Of a stretch of 64,000 nt of DNA, positions 8,711 through 16,269 are shown one piece after another. The DNA is taken from the NCBI GenBank assembly GCA_031270945.1, contig JAISWZ010000188.1, forward strand, positions 22,214 through 86,213, in the 5' to 3' direction. The position numbers and the translations under genes were made by a program. The notes beneath the pieces are model-generated. The model did not search any database, was not told the DNA's origin, and was given only the letters and a program-made list of their open reading frames with translations. Positions within the stretch are counted from its first letter, which is position 1; each line of letters opens with the position of its first letter. This DNA is from Clostridiales bacterium (GTDB lineage Bacteria; Bacillota; Clostridia; Lachnospirales; WQUN01).

Positions 8711-9496
8711 TTATTTCAAGCTTCCGGCTGCTATTCCCTCTATCAGCCCTCCATAGTTCATTGCGCATGCCAAGCATGGCAGAACCATTGCCACCACTCC
8801 ACAAGCCGGAAGGCCTCTCGCAAGAGCCCCCAGATTCAGCGACAATGGGAGCAAGTCTTGGCTGGACAGGAAAACCAGCGGCTGCTCAACCATTCCCCAA
8901 CTGTCAATGAAAAGAAGTATAAATAGCGCCGACATAGCACTCTTGGACATCGGGGCCACAATCCTGAAGAACGCGCCAACGCTTGAAAGCCCGTCTATCT
9001 TTCCCGCCTCAAGGATCTCACCGCTTATCCCCTTTATCATCTGCGCCGACATGAAAACCCCGAAAGCGCTGAATATTCCCGGAAGAACCAGCGACAGCTT
9101 CGTATCCAATAGCCCCATGGCCTTAAGCGTTATGTACTGCGGCACAAGCGTTGCCTGAAAAGGCATCAGCATGGCCGCTATGTACATGAAGAACAGGAAG
9201 TCCTTAAACGGGAACGTGAACTTCGCAAAGCCGTATCCTGCCGCAAGGCTTATCGGAATGGCAAGAACTGAAACCAGCAGCGAAACTTCAACCGAGTTCC
9301 AAAACCACTTCAAGTACTGCGGCATTCTTAAGAGAACAGATTCAAATTGGTGGATGGAAAAGTCCCTGGGCAATACGTAAGCGCCCAAGGGCTCCGTTGC
9401 TGACTTGAAAGAGCTAGAAACCGACAGAAGCGCCGGAAGCAGGCACAGGACGCATAGCGTTGCCACAAAGAGCCTGCTTCCCGCTTTTTTTAGCAT
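8711..9496 (-). CDS. Sugar ABC transporter permease, MalG type
   Basis: This 261-aa inner-membrane permease has about six hydrophobic segments. The cytoplasmic coupling loop is canonical: LEAGKIDGLSSVGAFF followed by RIVAPMSKSA (the EAA motif that contacts the ATPase). It belongs to the carbohydrate-uptake (CUT1) permease family. I choose ATG 9496 (MLKKAGSRLF), with GAGGG seven bases upstream. A longer frame from 9538 would overlap the upstream permease gene by 20 bases and lacks a comparable ribosome site. It forms the membrane channel together with the MalF-like protein at 9519-10379. No ATPase subunit is in the window; such operons often share a general MsmK-like ATPase encoded elsewhere. 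Confidence 0.85.
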   Translation of the reverse strand: MLKKAGSRLFVATLCVLCLLPALLSVSSSFKSATEPLGAYVLPRDFSIHQFESVLLRMPQYLKWFWNSVEVSLLVSVLAIPISLAAGYGFAKFTFPFKDFLFFMYIAAMLMPFQATLVPQYITLKAMGLLDTKLSLVLPGIFSAFGVFMSAQMIKGISGEILEAGKIDGLSSVGAFFRIVAPMSKSAMSALFILLFIDSWGMVEQPLVFLSSQDLLPLSLNLGALARGLPACGVVAMVLPCLACAMNYGGLIEGIAAGSLK

Positions 9497-9518
9497 AAGC
9501 AATCCCTCTTTTTTAACT

Positions 9519-10379
9519 CTATAGCTGCGAGCGGACATACCTCTCCTGCGCCTTTAGCGCTAGCCATATGCCGGCAAAAAGAACTGAGGCCAGCATAAGC
9601 GACGCTGTTGTCAGCCTCTGGTAGTTTAGCTTGAAAAAGTTGTTGTTCATGAAGTGCGCAAGCATGTATACGCTCTTGGGCGGATCGGTTCCGAATATGG
9701 CATGGATGTCCCTGAATGCCCTGAAGCTGTTTGCCACAGCTATGACCATAGCGAAAAGCGCGGCCGGCATCGCCAGCGGTATCGTTACGTAAAGCGCCTT
9801 CTTGGCCTCGGATGTTGACTCCAGATCAAACACCTCGTAATGCTCCTTTGGTATCTGCGATATCGCGCTTGTGAATATGACAGCCAGGTATCCGATGTTC
9901 TTCCAAACATACAGCGCCACCGCCGCGCCCATGGCCGCGTCTCCAGACAATAGCCCCGGCATCTTCCGCCCTGCGGCCGCCGCGATCCTCACAGCTATTC
10001 CATCATCGCCAAGCAGCATGCTCCATCCGGCGATAACAGCGGAAACTGGAACTATGTATGGCGTCAGCATGGATACCATGGCCATGGAAGATGCCCGCCT
10101 CGACAAAGCCATTCCAGCCGCCAGTGATATCACCAGCGCCAGCGGAACCCCCGCCCCCATGTAGACCAGCGTGTTCTTGGCGGCCAGCTGAAACGCCGGG
10201 CTTTTCAGCAAGTCCACGTAGTTGTCCAGCCATACTATCTTCACGTCCGTTATCCCGGATGTGATGGAATACCATATGCTTATGAAAAACGGAGCTATCA
10301 CAAAGCATACAGTCCCCGCCAAGCTTGGAAGTATGAATAGCAAGCCTATTGCGGCTTCTTTCTTTGCGTTTCTTGTCAT
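9519..10379 (-). CDS. Sugar ABC transporter permease, MalF type
   Basis: This 286-aa permease has six hydrophobic segments and is first in the operon. The coupling loop is degenerate: STSEAKKALYVTIPLAMPA lacks the usual Gly and has Ser/Thr in place of EAA, while the MalG-like partner is canonical. I start at ATG 10379 (MTRNAKKE) because AAGGTGG lies five bases upstream; a TTG at 10421 would add 14 residues with no good ribosome site. A promoter lies about 190 bp upstream at 10567-10596. With the MalG-like protein it would import an oligosaccharide delivered by a binding protein, possibly the one at 1-1836. Confidence 0.85.
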   Translation of the reverse strand: MTRNAKKEAAIGLLFILPSLAGTVCFVIAPFFISIWYSITSGITDVKIVWLDNYVDLLKSPAFQLAAKNTLVYMGAGVPLALVISLAAGMALSRRASSMAMVSMLTPYIVPVSAVIAGWSMLLGDDGIAVRIAAAAGRKMPGLLSGDAAMGAAVALYVWKNIGYLAVIFTSAISQIPKEHYEVFDLESTSEAKKALYVTIPLAMPAALFAMVIAVANSFRAFRDIHAIFGTDPPKSVYMLAHFMNNNFFKLNYQRLTTASLMLASVLFAGIWLALKAQERYVRSQL

Positions 10380-10445
10380 AGCCACCACCTTTGCGCTAGG
10401 GTTTGGCAGTTTGCTTTCCAATGCGCTAAATTCGCTCTAAATCAA

Positions 10446-10480
10446 ATATTGGGATATGCATGAATGGCATATCCCAATAT
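10446..10480. repeat. Minimal copy of the dispersed palindromic repeat
   Basis: ATATTGGGATATGC and its exact reverse complement are separated by seven bases. The core GGGATATGC/GCATATCCC is the end sequence of the repeat family seen at 26222, 28509, 45849 and 52593, here arranged inside out. It lies in the leader of the sugar-transport operon and could also form an RNA hairpin there. Confidence 0.55.
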
Positions 10481-10566
10481 AATTTAAGGCATAGCGAATG
10501 TTAGGTTCGTCGCTTGAGAATTATGGCAACCTTTTATGTTGCCAGCTTATAATGCCATTTGCAAGA

Positions 10567-10596
10567 ATTATATCATAAATTCCGCCATAAACGCAA
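10567..10596 (-). promoter_or_regulatory. Promoter of the sugar-transport operon
   Basis: On the minus strand: TTGCGT, 18 bases, TATAAT. The leader to the ATG at 10379 is about 180 bases. It contains a 6-bp stem GGCAAC/GTTGCC (10525-10543) and the palindrome at 10446-10480, either of which may be an operator or RNA structure. Confidence 0.5.
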
Positions 10597-10682
10597 GGCT
10601 TGATTATGTGCGTCTGTAATTAGCATAGCAAAGAAACGCTTAAATATCTGCCAGTTGCGCAAGCGCAACTGCCAAATCCTTT

Positions 10683-10718
10683 GAAGGGCCGGGGGCTTTG
10701 CCCCCGGCCCTTCTTTTT
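10683..10718 (+). terminator. Strong intrinsic terminator with no gene before it
   Basis: A 14-bp perfect GC-rich stem (GAAGGGCCGGGGGC and its complement) with a TTT loop is followed by TTTTT on the plus strand. No plus-strand gene lies upstream, so its client is unknown. Confidence 0.6.
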
Positions 10719-10800
10719 GCTCTAAAACCCAGAATCGCTCGCTCATTCGAATCAAAACGCATCTTTCCGCATCTTTCCGCATCATCCCGCCTGTCCCAAC

Positions 10801-10845
10801 CCCAAAAGAGCGCGAATCCGCAAGCAAAAGCTTGCGGATTCGCGC
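10801..10845 (-). terminator. Terminator hairpin, minus strand
   Basis: A 16-bp perfect stem, GCGCGAATCCGCAAGC with an AAAA loop (TTTT on the minus strand), is followed on the minus strand by CTCTTTT. It would end the transcript that starts near 11228. Confidence 0.5.
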
Positions 10846-11228
10846 GTGCCCAACTTTAAAAGCCATACTTTAATCGTTGCGATAAAGGTTTCAGCAACGC
10901 TTTGCCAAAAGCCGCATATCCAGCCTTGTCATTCGAGCCAGGGTTGGCAAACTCGACTAACGAAAACTAGCAATCATATGTATGCACGCCAACAGGCAAA
11001 CGCATGCCCGCTTCCGCGCATTCTTGGCAAAGATTGCCCTTCCCGCTTAAATCCGCTTCTTAGAGCATCCCTCGCCTAAAAGAGGGGGACTGATTCCAGG
11101 CCAGGACACACTCGCCGTCCGCATTCGGCAAATTTTCCAAAGCTAATCCAAGCGGGGCAACCTTCAAAGCGAGCCCGGCAGGGCTCAGGCTTGCGCGCCC
11201 CAAATTTTGCGGGCTCTCGCAAGCGCAT
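10846..11228 (-). ncRNA. Candidate untranslated RNA, about 400 nt
   Basis: A near-consensus promoter (11235-11263) and a terminator hairpin (10801-10845) face the same way and enclose about 400 bases without a convincing reading frame. The best frame is 25 codons without a ribosome site. The enclosed sequence is rich in short inverted repeats, such as CCCTC/GAGGG near 11070-11090 and GAGCCCTGCCGGGCTC near 11170. I do not recognise RNase P RNA, tmRNA, 6S or SRP RNA. It could instead be an old leader or a decayed gene. Confidence 0.35.
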
Positions 11229-11234
11229 ATATCA

Positions 11235-11263
11235 ATATTACATGATGATTAGTTAGGTGTCAA
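11235..11263 (-). promoter_or_regulatory. Near-consensus promoter facing a gene-free region
   Basis: On the minus strand: TTGACA, 17 bases, TAATAT. No coding gene begins within 800 bases downstream; the next is the MalF-like permease at 10379, which has its own promoter. Confidence 0.55.
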
Positions 11264-11611
11264 CATGTTTTTTTGAAATATTCAAAAAAAGCTTCGATTT
11301 CGCCATGGCCAATCGCTCGCAAAAGCTTGCAACAGGCCTTGGTTTTGATCAACGCTTTTCTGCAAGTTTTCAATATAAAACAAAAGTATGCCTAATAAAA
11401 CCCCAGCTTCATCCATTCATATCAGAATTATGGGAATAAACTTTTCAGCCGTAAATAAGAGTTAGGGTTAGTTCAGGCGATTATGCGTCAATGCCGCAAT
11501 CATTTAGATCAAAGCAATAGATTCCAAAAATTTCGATTTGCCAATCGAAATCGACAAGATTCGAGCTCCCGATCAGGGCGCTGAGCGCCCCAGCGCCTCA
11601 GGCGCTGACCC

Positions 11612-11651
11612 AAAAGGGCAGGCAGGCGCTTGCGCGCCTGCCTGCCCTTTT
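11612..11651 (-). terminator. Bidirectional terminator after the oxidoreductase
   Basis: An 18-bp perfect stem including flanking A and T tracts (AAAAGGGCAGGCAGGCGC, four-base loop). It lies about 80 bp beyond the oxidoreductase stop and ends in TTTT on both strands. A half copy of the dispersed repeat (11664-11690) lies between it and the gene. Confidence 0.7.
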
Positions 11652-11732
11652 AAATCACTTTGTACATATCCCAAAATTCCGTTAAGGCGCCGAACTTAAT
11701 TATCAGCTCCATCACGCCCCAGTTTCTCTAGC

Positions 11733-13736
11733 CTATATCCGTCTTGCCACTTCAAACCCGTCCCAAATAGCAGCCCTGATATTCCTGACCTTAGCGCCGT
11801 CTCCGAGGCAGTAAACATGAGGCATCTCATTTCTCAGCTCTTTGAACAGGTCATTCCTGGACTCGTAGCCAGCCGCTATGATAACGCTGTCAGCCTTAAT
11901 CACTTCTGACCCTTCCTGGGTTTCGACTGTAGCGCCGTCTTTGCTAACTGAAGTCACTTTCGCGCTTGCCATTATCCTGACGTTATTGAATGCCAGCAGA
12001 TCCCTGAGCATCCACTCGTTCATTGGAGGGATGGCGCTTCCGGACTTGAGTACGTCCTTCAGAGTCTCTACTATAGTCACTTTCTTGCCGTTTTGCGCCA
12101 AGTGCAGTCCCAGCTCGCATCCAACCAAGCCTCCGCCTATTATGACGCAGCTCTTTTCAACCGTCTTCCTGCCAAGATAGATGTCTTCAGCCATGGCGAC
12201 CATGTCCAGATCTGATCCTGGGAAGTCCAGCTTTATGGCTTTCGAGCCTTCGGCTATGAAAATGGCGTCTGGGTTTATGGATAAGATCACGTCTTTGGTT
12301 GCCTTGGTGTTTTTCTTTATATCCACTCCCAGCGTTTCCAGCTGGCGCTCATACCAGGCCGCAAGCTTCAGGTCATCGCTCTTGAACTTGGGCACCCCTC
12401 CTACCAGGAGAGATCCGCCTAGCTTGTCCGACGCTTCGAACAGTATTACGTTGTGGCCTCTCAAGGCGCTTACCCTGGCCGCTTCCAGCCCAGCGGGGCC
12501 TCCGCCTACAACAGCTATATCCCTCTGCTCCTCGGCCATTTCCAGCTTTACGAACGTCTCGCGGGCGCACTCGGGATTGACAGCGCAGGATCCTCTTCCG
12601 CCCTCCAAAAGCCTTCCGAAGCAGCCGTCATGGCATCCTAGGCACGGCCTGATGTCCAAGGTCTTTCCAGCCAATACCTTGTTGACGTAGTGCGCGTCAG
12701 CCAGGAGCTGCCTACCTATGCCTACCGCGTCTATCGATTCGGACTCTATCGCCTGAACGGCCATGTCCGGCTCTTCCATTCTTCCTGCCACTATCACAGG
12801 CACCGTAGCCACTTTCTTCAGCTCTTTGGCCAGAGGCAGGTACATGCCTTTCTCGAAGTACATGGGAGGGTGCGCCCAGTACCAGGAGTCGTATGATCCA
12901 GCGTCAGCGTCAAAAGCGTCATATCCAGCTTCCTGCAAAATCTTTGCGACTTCCAGCGCTTCTTCTATATCCCGCCCTAGCTCTGCGAAATCCTCTCCTG
13001 GCACTCCGCCTTGGCGCAGTGCCTTGATGTAGCTCTTTATGCTGAATCTCACGATCACTGGGAAGCTTTTTCCGCATTTCTTCTTTATAGCCTCCACTAT
13101 CTCTATCGCAAACGTCAGCCTGCCTCTCAAGTCTCCGCCGTACTTGTCAGTCCTCTGGTTAAACAAAGCCATGGTAAAGCAGTCCAAAAGATAGCCTTCA
13201 TGGACCGCGTGAACCTCTATGCCGTCAAATCCCACTTTCTTGGCTATCCCAGCGGCGTTTCCAAACCTCTCGACTATATGCTCCACTTCGGATGTTGTCA
13301 GCGCCCGGCATGGCGCGTCTATCCACCTGTTGGTCGTCTCTGACGGCGCTACGAAATCCTGCTTCTTCAAAGCCGGAGGCAAGGCGCTGCGCCCCAGCCC
13401 CGCCGTGAGCTGAAGAAATATCTTCGCCCCGTACGGATGAACCCTGTCGCAGATCTCCTTCGCCATCTTCTCATACAGGTTTTCGTTGGTGTTCGGGCAA
13501 GGAAAAAAGGAGTCTACATGCTGCTCCGCCTCATTGTCCACCCAGTTGGCGCCGGTTATTATAAGCCCAACCCCGCCCCTGGCCCGCTCAGAGAAGTACT
13601 CAACCGCGTCAGGCGTGTAGGCGTTCTGGGAATCGCTGTGTGAAAGCGTCCCCATAGGCGCCATGCAAAACTTGTTCTTGATTTCAACCTCGCCTATCTT
13701 GAACGGCTCGAAAAGAATGCGATGCTTGTCTTTCAT
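11733..13736 (-). CDS. NADH:flavin oxidoreductase, 2-enoate reductase/BaiH-like
   Basis: This 667-aa protein has the three-part layout of 2,4-dienoyl-CoA reductase, 2-enoate reductase and the bile-acid enzymes BaiCD/BaiH. There is an FMN TIM barrel (residues about 1-360) with EVHAVHEGYLLDCF and NQRTDKYGG. A 4Fe-4S site follows (CLGCHDGC, then a fourth Cys in GSCAVNP). An FAD-binding motif VVGGGPAGLEAARVSALRG and an NAD-binding motif IIGGGLVGCELGLHLAQNG complete it. The HEGYLLD variant is typical of the enoate-reductase branch. It likely transfers hydride from NADH through FAD and the cluster to FMN to reduce an activated double bond in the cytosol; the substrate is unknown. The ATG at 13736 follows GAGGTG. 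It is monocistronic, ending at the terminator at 11612-11651. Confidence 0.85.
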   Translation of the reverse strand: MKDKHRILFEPFKIGEVEIKNKFCMAPMGTLSHSDSQNAYTPDAVEYFSERARGGVGLIITGANWVDNEAEQHVDSFFPCPNTNENLYEKMAKEICDRVHPYGAKIFLQLTAGLGRSALPPALKKQDFVAPSETTNRWIDAPCRALTTSEVEHIVERFGNAAGIAKKVGFDGIEVHAVHEGYLLDCFTMALFNQRTDKYGGDLRGRLTFAIEIVEAIKKKCGKSFPVIVRFSIKSYIKALRQGGVPGEDFAELGRDIEEALEVAKILQEAGYDAFDADAGSYDSWYWAHPPMYFEKGMYLPLAKELKKVATVPVIVAGRMEEPDMAVQAIESESIDAVGIGRQLLADAHYVNKVLAGKTLDIRPCLGCHDGCFGRLLEGGRGSCAVNPECARETFVKLEMAEEQRDIAVVGGGPAGLEAARVSALRGHNVILFEASDKLGGSLLVGGVPKFKSDDLKLAAWYERQLETLGVDIKKNTKATKDVILSINPDAIFIAEGSKAIKLDFPGSDLDMVAMAEDIYLGRKTVEKSCVIIGGGLVGCELGLHLAQNGKKVTIVETLKDVLKSGSAIPPMNEWMLRDLLAFNNVRIMASAKVTSVSKDGATVETQEGSEVIKADSVIIAAGYESRNDLFKELRNEMPHVYCLGDGAKVRNIRAAIWDGFEVARRI

Positions 13737-14136
13737 GCCTTCACCTCGAAATCGCGCGAAATTAATCGCGCCAAGATTTTGGGGCCCGTTTGCGGTCCCA
13801 TCTTAGTTATTCTTAGCCATACTTCAAGCGTTGATTCGCGCCGGCCCCCAGCGCCGGCGCTGGGGGGGCCAAAAGTTCTGGCGCTCGGATCACGACAAAT
13901 TCCTGCGATTCCCACCTTGCGCCCACATGTTCCCTAGGCGTGTCAACTAACAGTAGTGCAGCCATCAAGTTTTTCGAAGCTAGAATGTATGTTCAAAGAG
14001 CGAAAAGCTTGTGATCTGGGCATTTTAAAATTGGGATTGCGCTCTTCACAAAGGTTTCATAATCTGGCGAACATCCGTCCATTTATCTCCGCCTCCCCCA
14101 TTTGCGACAGAATTCATGAAATTTCATGTTTATCTC

Positions 14137-14165
14137 TTGACTTGGGGCCAATTTAAGGTTAAAAT
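14137..14165 (+). promoter_or_regulatory. Promoter upstream of the SipW-cognate gene
   Basis: TTGACT, 17 bases, TAAAAT. If it serves the gene at 14595, the leader is about 420 bases long and GC-rich, which suggests post-transcriptional control or an unseen element. Confidence 0.5.
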
Positions 14166-14354
14166 ATATTAGAGCAAATAATAGCGAGAATCGTCCTAAT
14201 TTGCCGAAATAAAGATTGAGGGTTGCAAGCGCGCTCAATCCGCAAGCGCCTGCCCTTGACGCCCGCGCAAAAGCTTGCAGGGCTAAGGCCCTATACCAGC
14301 AGGCTTTCACCAGGACACCCCCCGTCATGGCATGAAGGCTTCCGCGCGCGCAGA

Positions 14355-14382
14355 CGCATATCCAAAAATTTTGGATTATGCG
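14355..14382. repeat. Minimal dispersed palindrome
   Basis: CGCATATCCAAAA is followed directly by ATTTTGGATTATGCG, an almost perfect inverted repeat. Its ends match the dispersed family (GCATATCC...GGATATGC) without the usual interior. Confidence 0.45.
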
Positions 14383-14594
14383 CATAAAGCTTATCCCTTC
14401 GCTTAACGGCTTGGAAAAACCACGCGTTAAAGCTACGAACGCTTTCTTGGGATAAACGCTTAGCGCGCGCAGGCGCATCCCCTCGCTTAGGCGCGCTCGT
14501 TCGCCGCAAGCACCCGCGCCTCTGGCGCGCGCGCTATCCGCGCTACGCGCCAAACGCCAAACGGCGTCAAAAAAAACTTACAGGAGGCATCGAA

Positions 14595-15881
14595 ATGAAC
14601 AAGAAAAAGCTTACCGCAGTCGCAGCAACACTGGTCGCGCTCACGCTCATCATCACCGGGACGTTCGCATGGATCAGCTTTCAGAATTCCACCACCAGCG
14701 GGATCACCGGCAGAGACGCGGCGCCTGGCGCCTCAACACATGACGACATAGGCTTGGACGGCTTTGACAAAGACGTATACGTAGAGAACTGGGGCACCGA
14801 GCCCATCTTCGTGCGCGTCAAGCTCAGCGAGTACATGGAAGTCGGATCCCTTGCCGGCACAGAAAGCCCTGACAAGAAAGTAGAGAAGCTTGTAGACTAC
14901 TCTTCTTACGAAGATCCCAGCACCTGGAGCCTTTACTTCTACAACACCTATAGCCCCTTCCGTGAGTTCTGGGAGCTTGAGCACGGCGGAGCGAAGCTCT
15001 ACAAGCCTGTCGCTGAAGAGAACCATGTAGACGGCTATATAGCCAATGACCCCACAATCTATGAGTTAACCGATCCTGGCGTCAAAGAGACCCTGTCCGC
15101 TGGCATCAAGTCCATGCAAGAGTGGGCTTACAACGAGCCTGAAGCAGGCAACTACTGGGTTGGCGACGAAGACGGATGGTTCTACTGGGCGCAGGCTCTT
15201 CAACCCGGCGAAGCCACTGGCCTTCTTGTAAACAACATCTCAAAGCTCAAAAACATTCCTGGCGGCACCTACTACTATGGAATCCATACCGAGACTCAGA
15301 TGGCAACCGGACATGGCGACCTCGAGACTCCTGACTACTATATCAACTTTGGCGATTCAGCCAATGGCGGCTGGACTCCTGAAGCTTCTGATCTCTTGGG
15401 CTTTATCGTAGCCAAGTCAGAAGCCGAGTCAGGATTCTATCCTACAGCTCCTGAAGAAGATGATCCCATTCCCGCTCCTGAAGAGGATGAGCCCCTTCCT
15501 CCAGTCGGACCTTCTGATCCAGTAAAACCCGAAGAAGAAGATCCCACCGAGCCTGTTGAGAATCCCGAAGGCATCATCGAGCCTATCCCGACTCCTAATC
15601 CTGAGGACAACGATCCTATCGTCGAGCCCGATCCTGCTGTCGATCCTATAGTCGATCCTGCTGGCGAGACTGAGGAAGAAACCGAAGATCCTTATGGCGA
15701 GACCGAAGAAGTCGAAGATCCCGCTGCTGATGTCGAAGATCCTGCTACTGAGACCGAAGATCCCGCTGCTGATGTCGAAGATCCTGCTGGCGAAGTCGAA
15801 GATCCCACAGTTGAGCCAGGCGCTGCTGACCTGACAAAGGATCCAGTCAAAGAAGAAGAAGAAGTCCTCACAGCTAACTAA
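14595..15881 (+). CDS. SipW-cognate-type secreted protein with acidic repeat tail
   Basis: This 428-aa protein begins MNKKKLTAVAATLVALTLII followed by TGTFAWISF, the hallmark of signal peptides cleaved by SipW-like peptidases, as in TasA/CalY matrix proteins. Residues about 45-275 form a folded region with paired aromatic blocks (VYVENWGTEPIFVRVKLSEY) and may be a TasA-like jelly roll. Residues about 285-428 are a Pro/Glu/Asp-rich low-complexity tail with repeats of VEDPAADVEDPA, probably extended and strongly negative. There is no sortase motif or membrane anchor. AGGAGG lies seven bases before the ATG. No sipW homologue is adjacent; the signal peptidase at 27034 is 11 kb away. It is probably an exported surface or matrix component. 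A strong terminator follows, so it is monocistronic. Confidence 0.7.
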   Translation: MNKKKLTAVAATLVALTLIITGTFAWISFQNSTTSGITGRDAAPGASTHDDIGLDGFDKDVYVENWGTEPIFVRVKLSEYMEVGSLAGTESPDKKVEKLVDYSSYEDPSTWSLYFYNTYSPFREFWELEHGGAKLYKPVAEENHVDGYIANDPTIYELTDPGVKETLSAGIKSMQEWAYNEPEAGNYWVGDEDGWFYWAQALQPGEATGLLVNNISKLKNIPGGTYYYGIHTETQMATGHGDLETPDYYINFGDSANGGWTPEASDLLGFIVAKSEAESGFYPTAPEEDDPIPAPEEDEPLPPVGPSDPVKPEEEDPTEPVENPEGIIEPIPTPNPEDNDPIVEPDPAVDPIVDPAGETEEETEDPYGETEEVEDPAADVEDPATETEDPAADVEDPAGEVEDPTVEPGAADLTKDPVKEEEEVLTAN

Positions 15882-15950
15882 TAAATGCGATTTCAAGTGC
15901 ATAAAGCCAGTCAAGCCTTCGCTTGAATTCTGGATATGCACTTCCCTATA

Positions 15951-15983
15951 AAGGGAGCTGGCGCAGCGCGCCAGCTCCCTTTT
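15951..15983 (+). terminator. Terminator of the SipW-cognate gene
   Basis: A 14-bp perfect stem, AAGGGAGCTGGCGC with an AGC loop, ends in TTTT 70 bp after the stop. The 290 bp from here to the next gene hold nothing I can support. Confidence 0.8.
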
Positions 15984-16269
15984 CGGGTCTTGGGTTAGGT
16001 TTTGGGGTTGGGCTTTCCGGTTTTCAGGTTTTCATGTTTGAATTATTAGGATTTTCTTCGTATTCCAGCCGCTTCTCATCTCTAGCCATTTTCATTCCGC
16101 TCCGCGCCAATCCAAGGCCTTTTCATCTCTCAACCCAGCTCCCCCATATTTCGACCACCCCCTGTCCCTCTATTGCATTTTTTGCCGATATGTGATACTG
16201 TGAATTCATTCATGCCGCTCGTTAGCATTGCGCGCGGCAACGCATTTGCAACACCATCGAGGTGCACAC

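Larger units (their letters stand above)
13737..14594. other. 860-bp gene-free stretch with GC-rich inverted repeats
   Basis: No supported gene. It holds a near-perfect palindrome, GGCCCCCAGCGCC with its complement (about 13840-13868), a plus-strand promoter (14137-14165), a minimal copy of the dispersed repeat (14355-14382), and a very GCGC-rich leader up to the next gene. Reading frames across it have skewed, repetitive composition and no ribosome sites. Confidence 0.5.

Noticed and set aside
10573..11079. Small genes in the gap before the sugar operon
   Set aside because: Frames cross perfect hairpins and lack ribosome sites; a non-coding transcript fits better.
10846..11228. Known housekeeping RNA (RNase P, tmRNA, 6S, SRP)
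   Set aside because: None of their conserved motifs could be found on either strand.
14240..14560. Minus-strand gene in the GC-rich leader
   Set aside because: Frames are dominated by Ala/Arg/Gly from GCGC repeats, with no ribosome site, and overlap the leader of the next gene.
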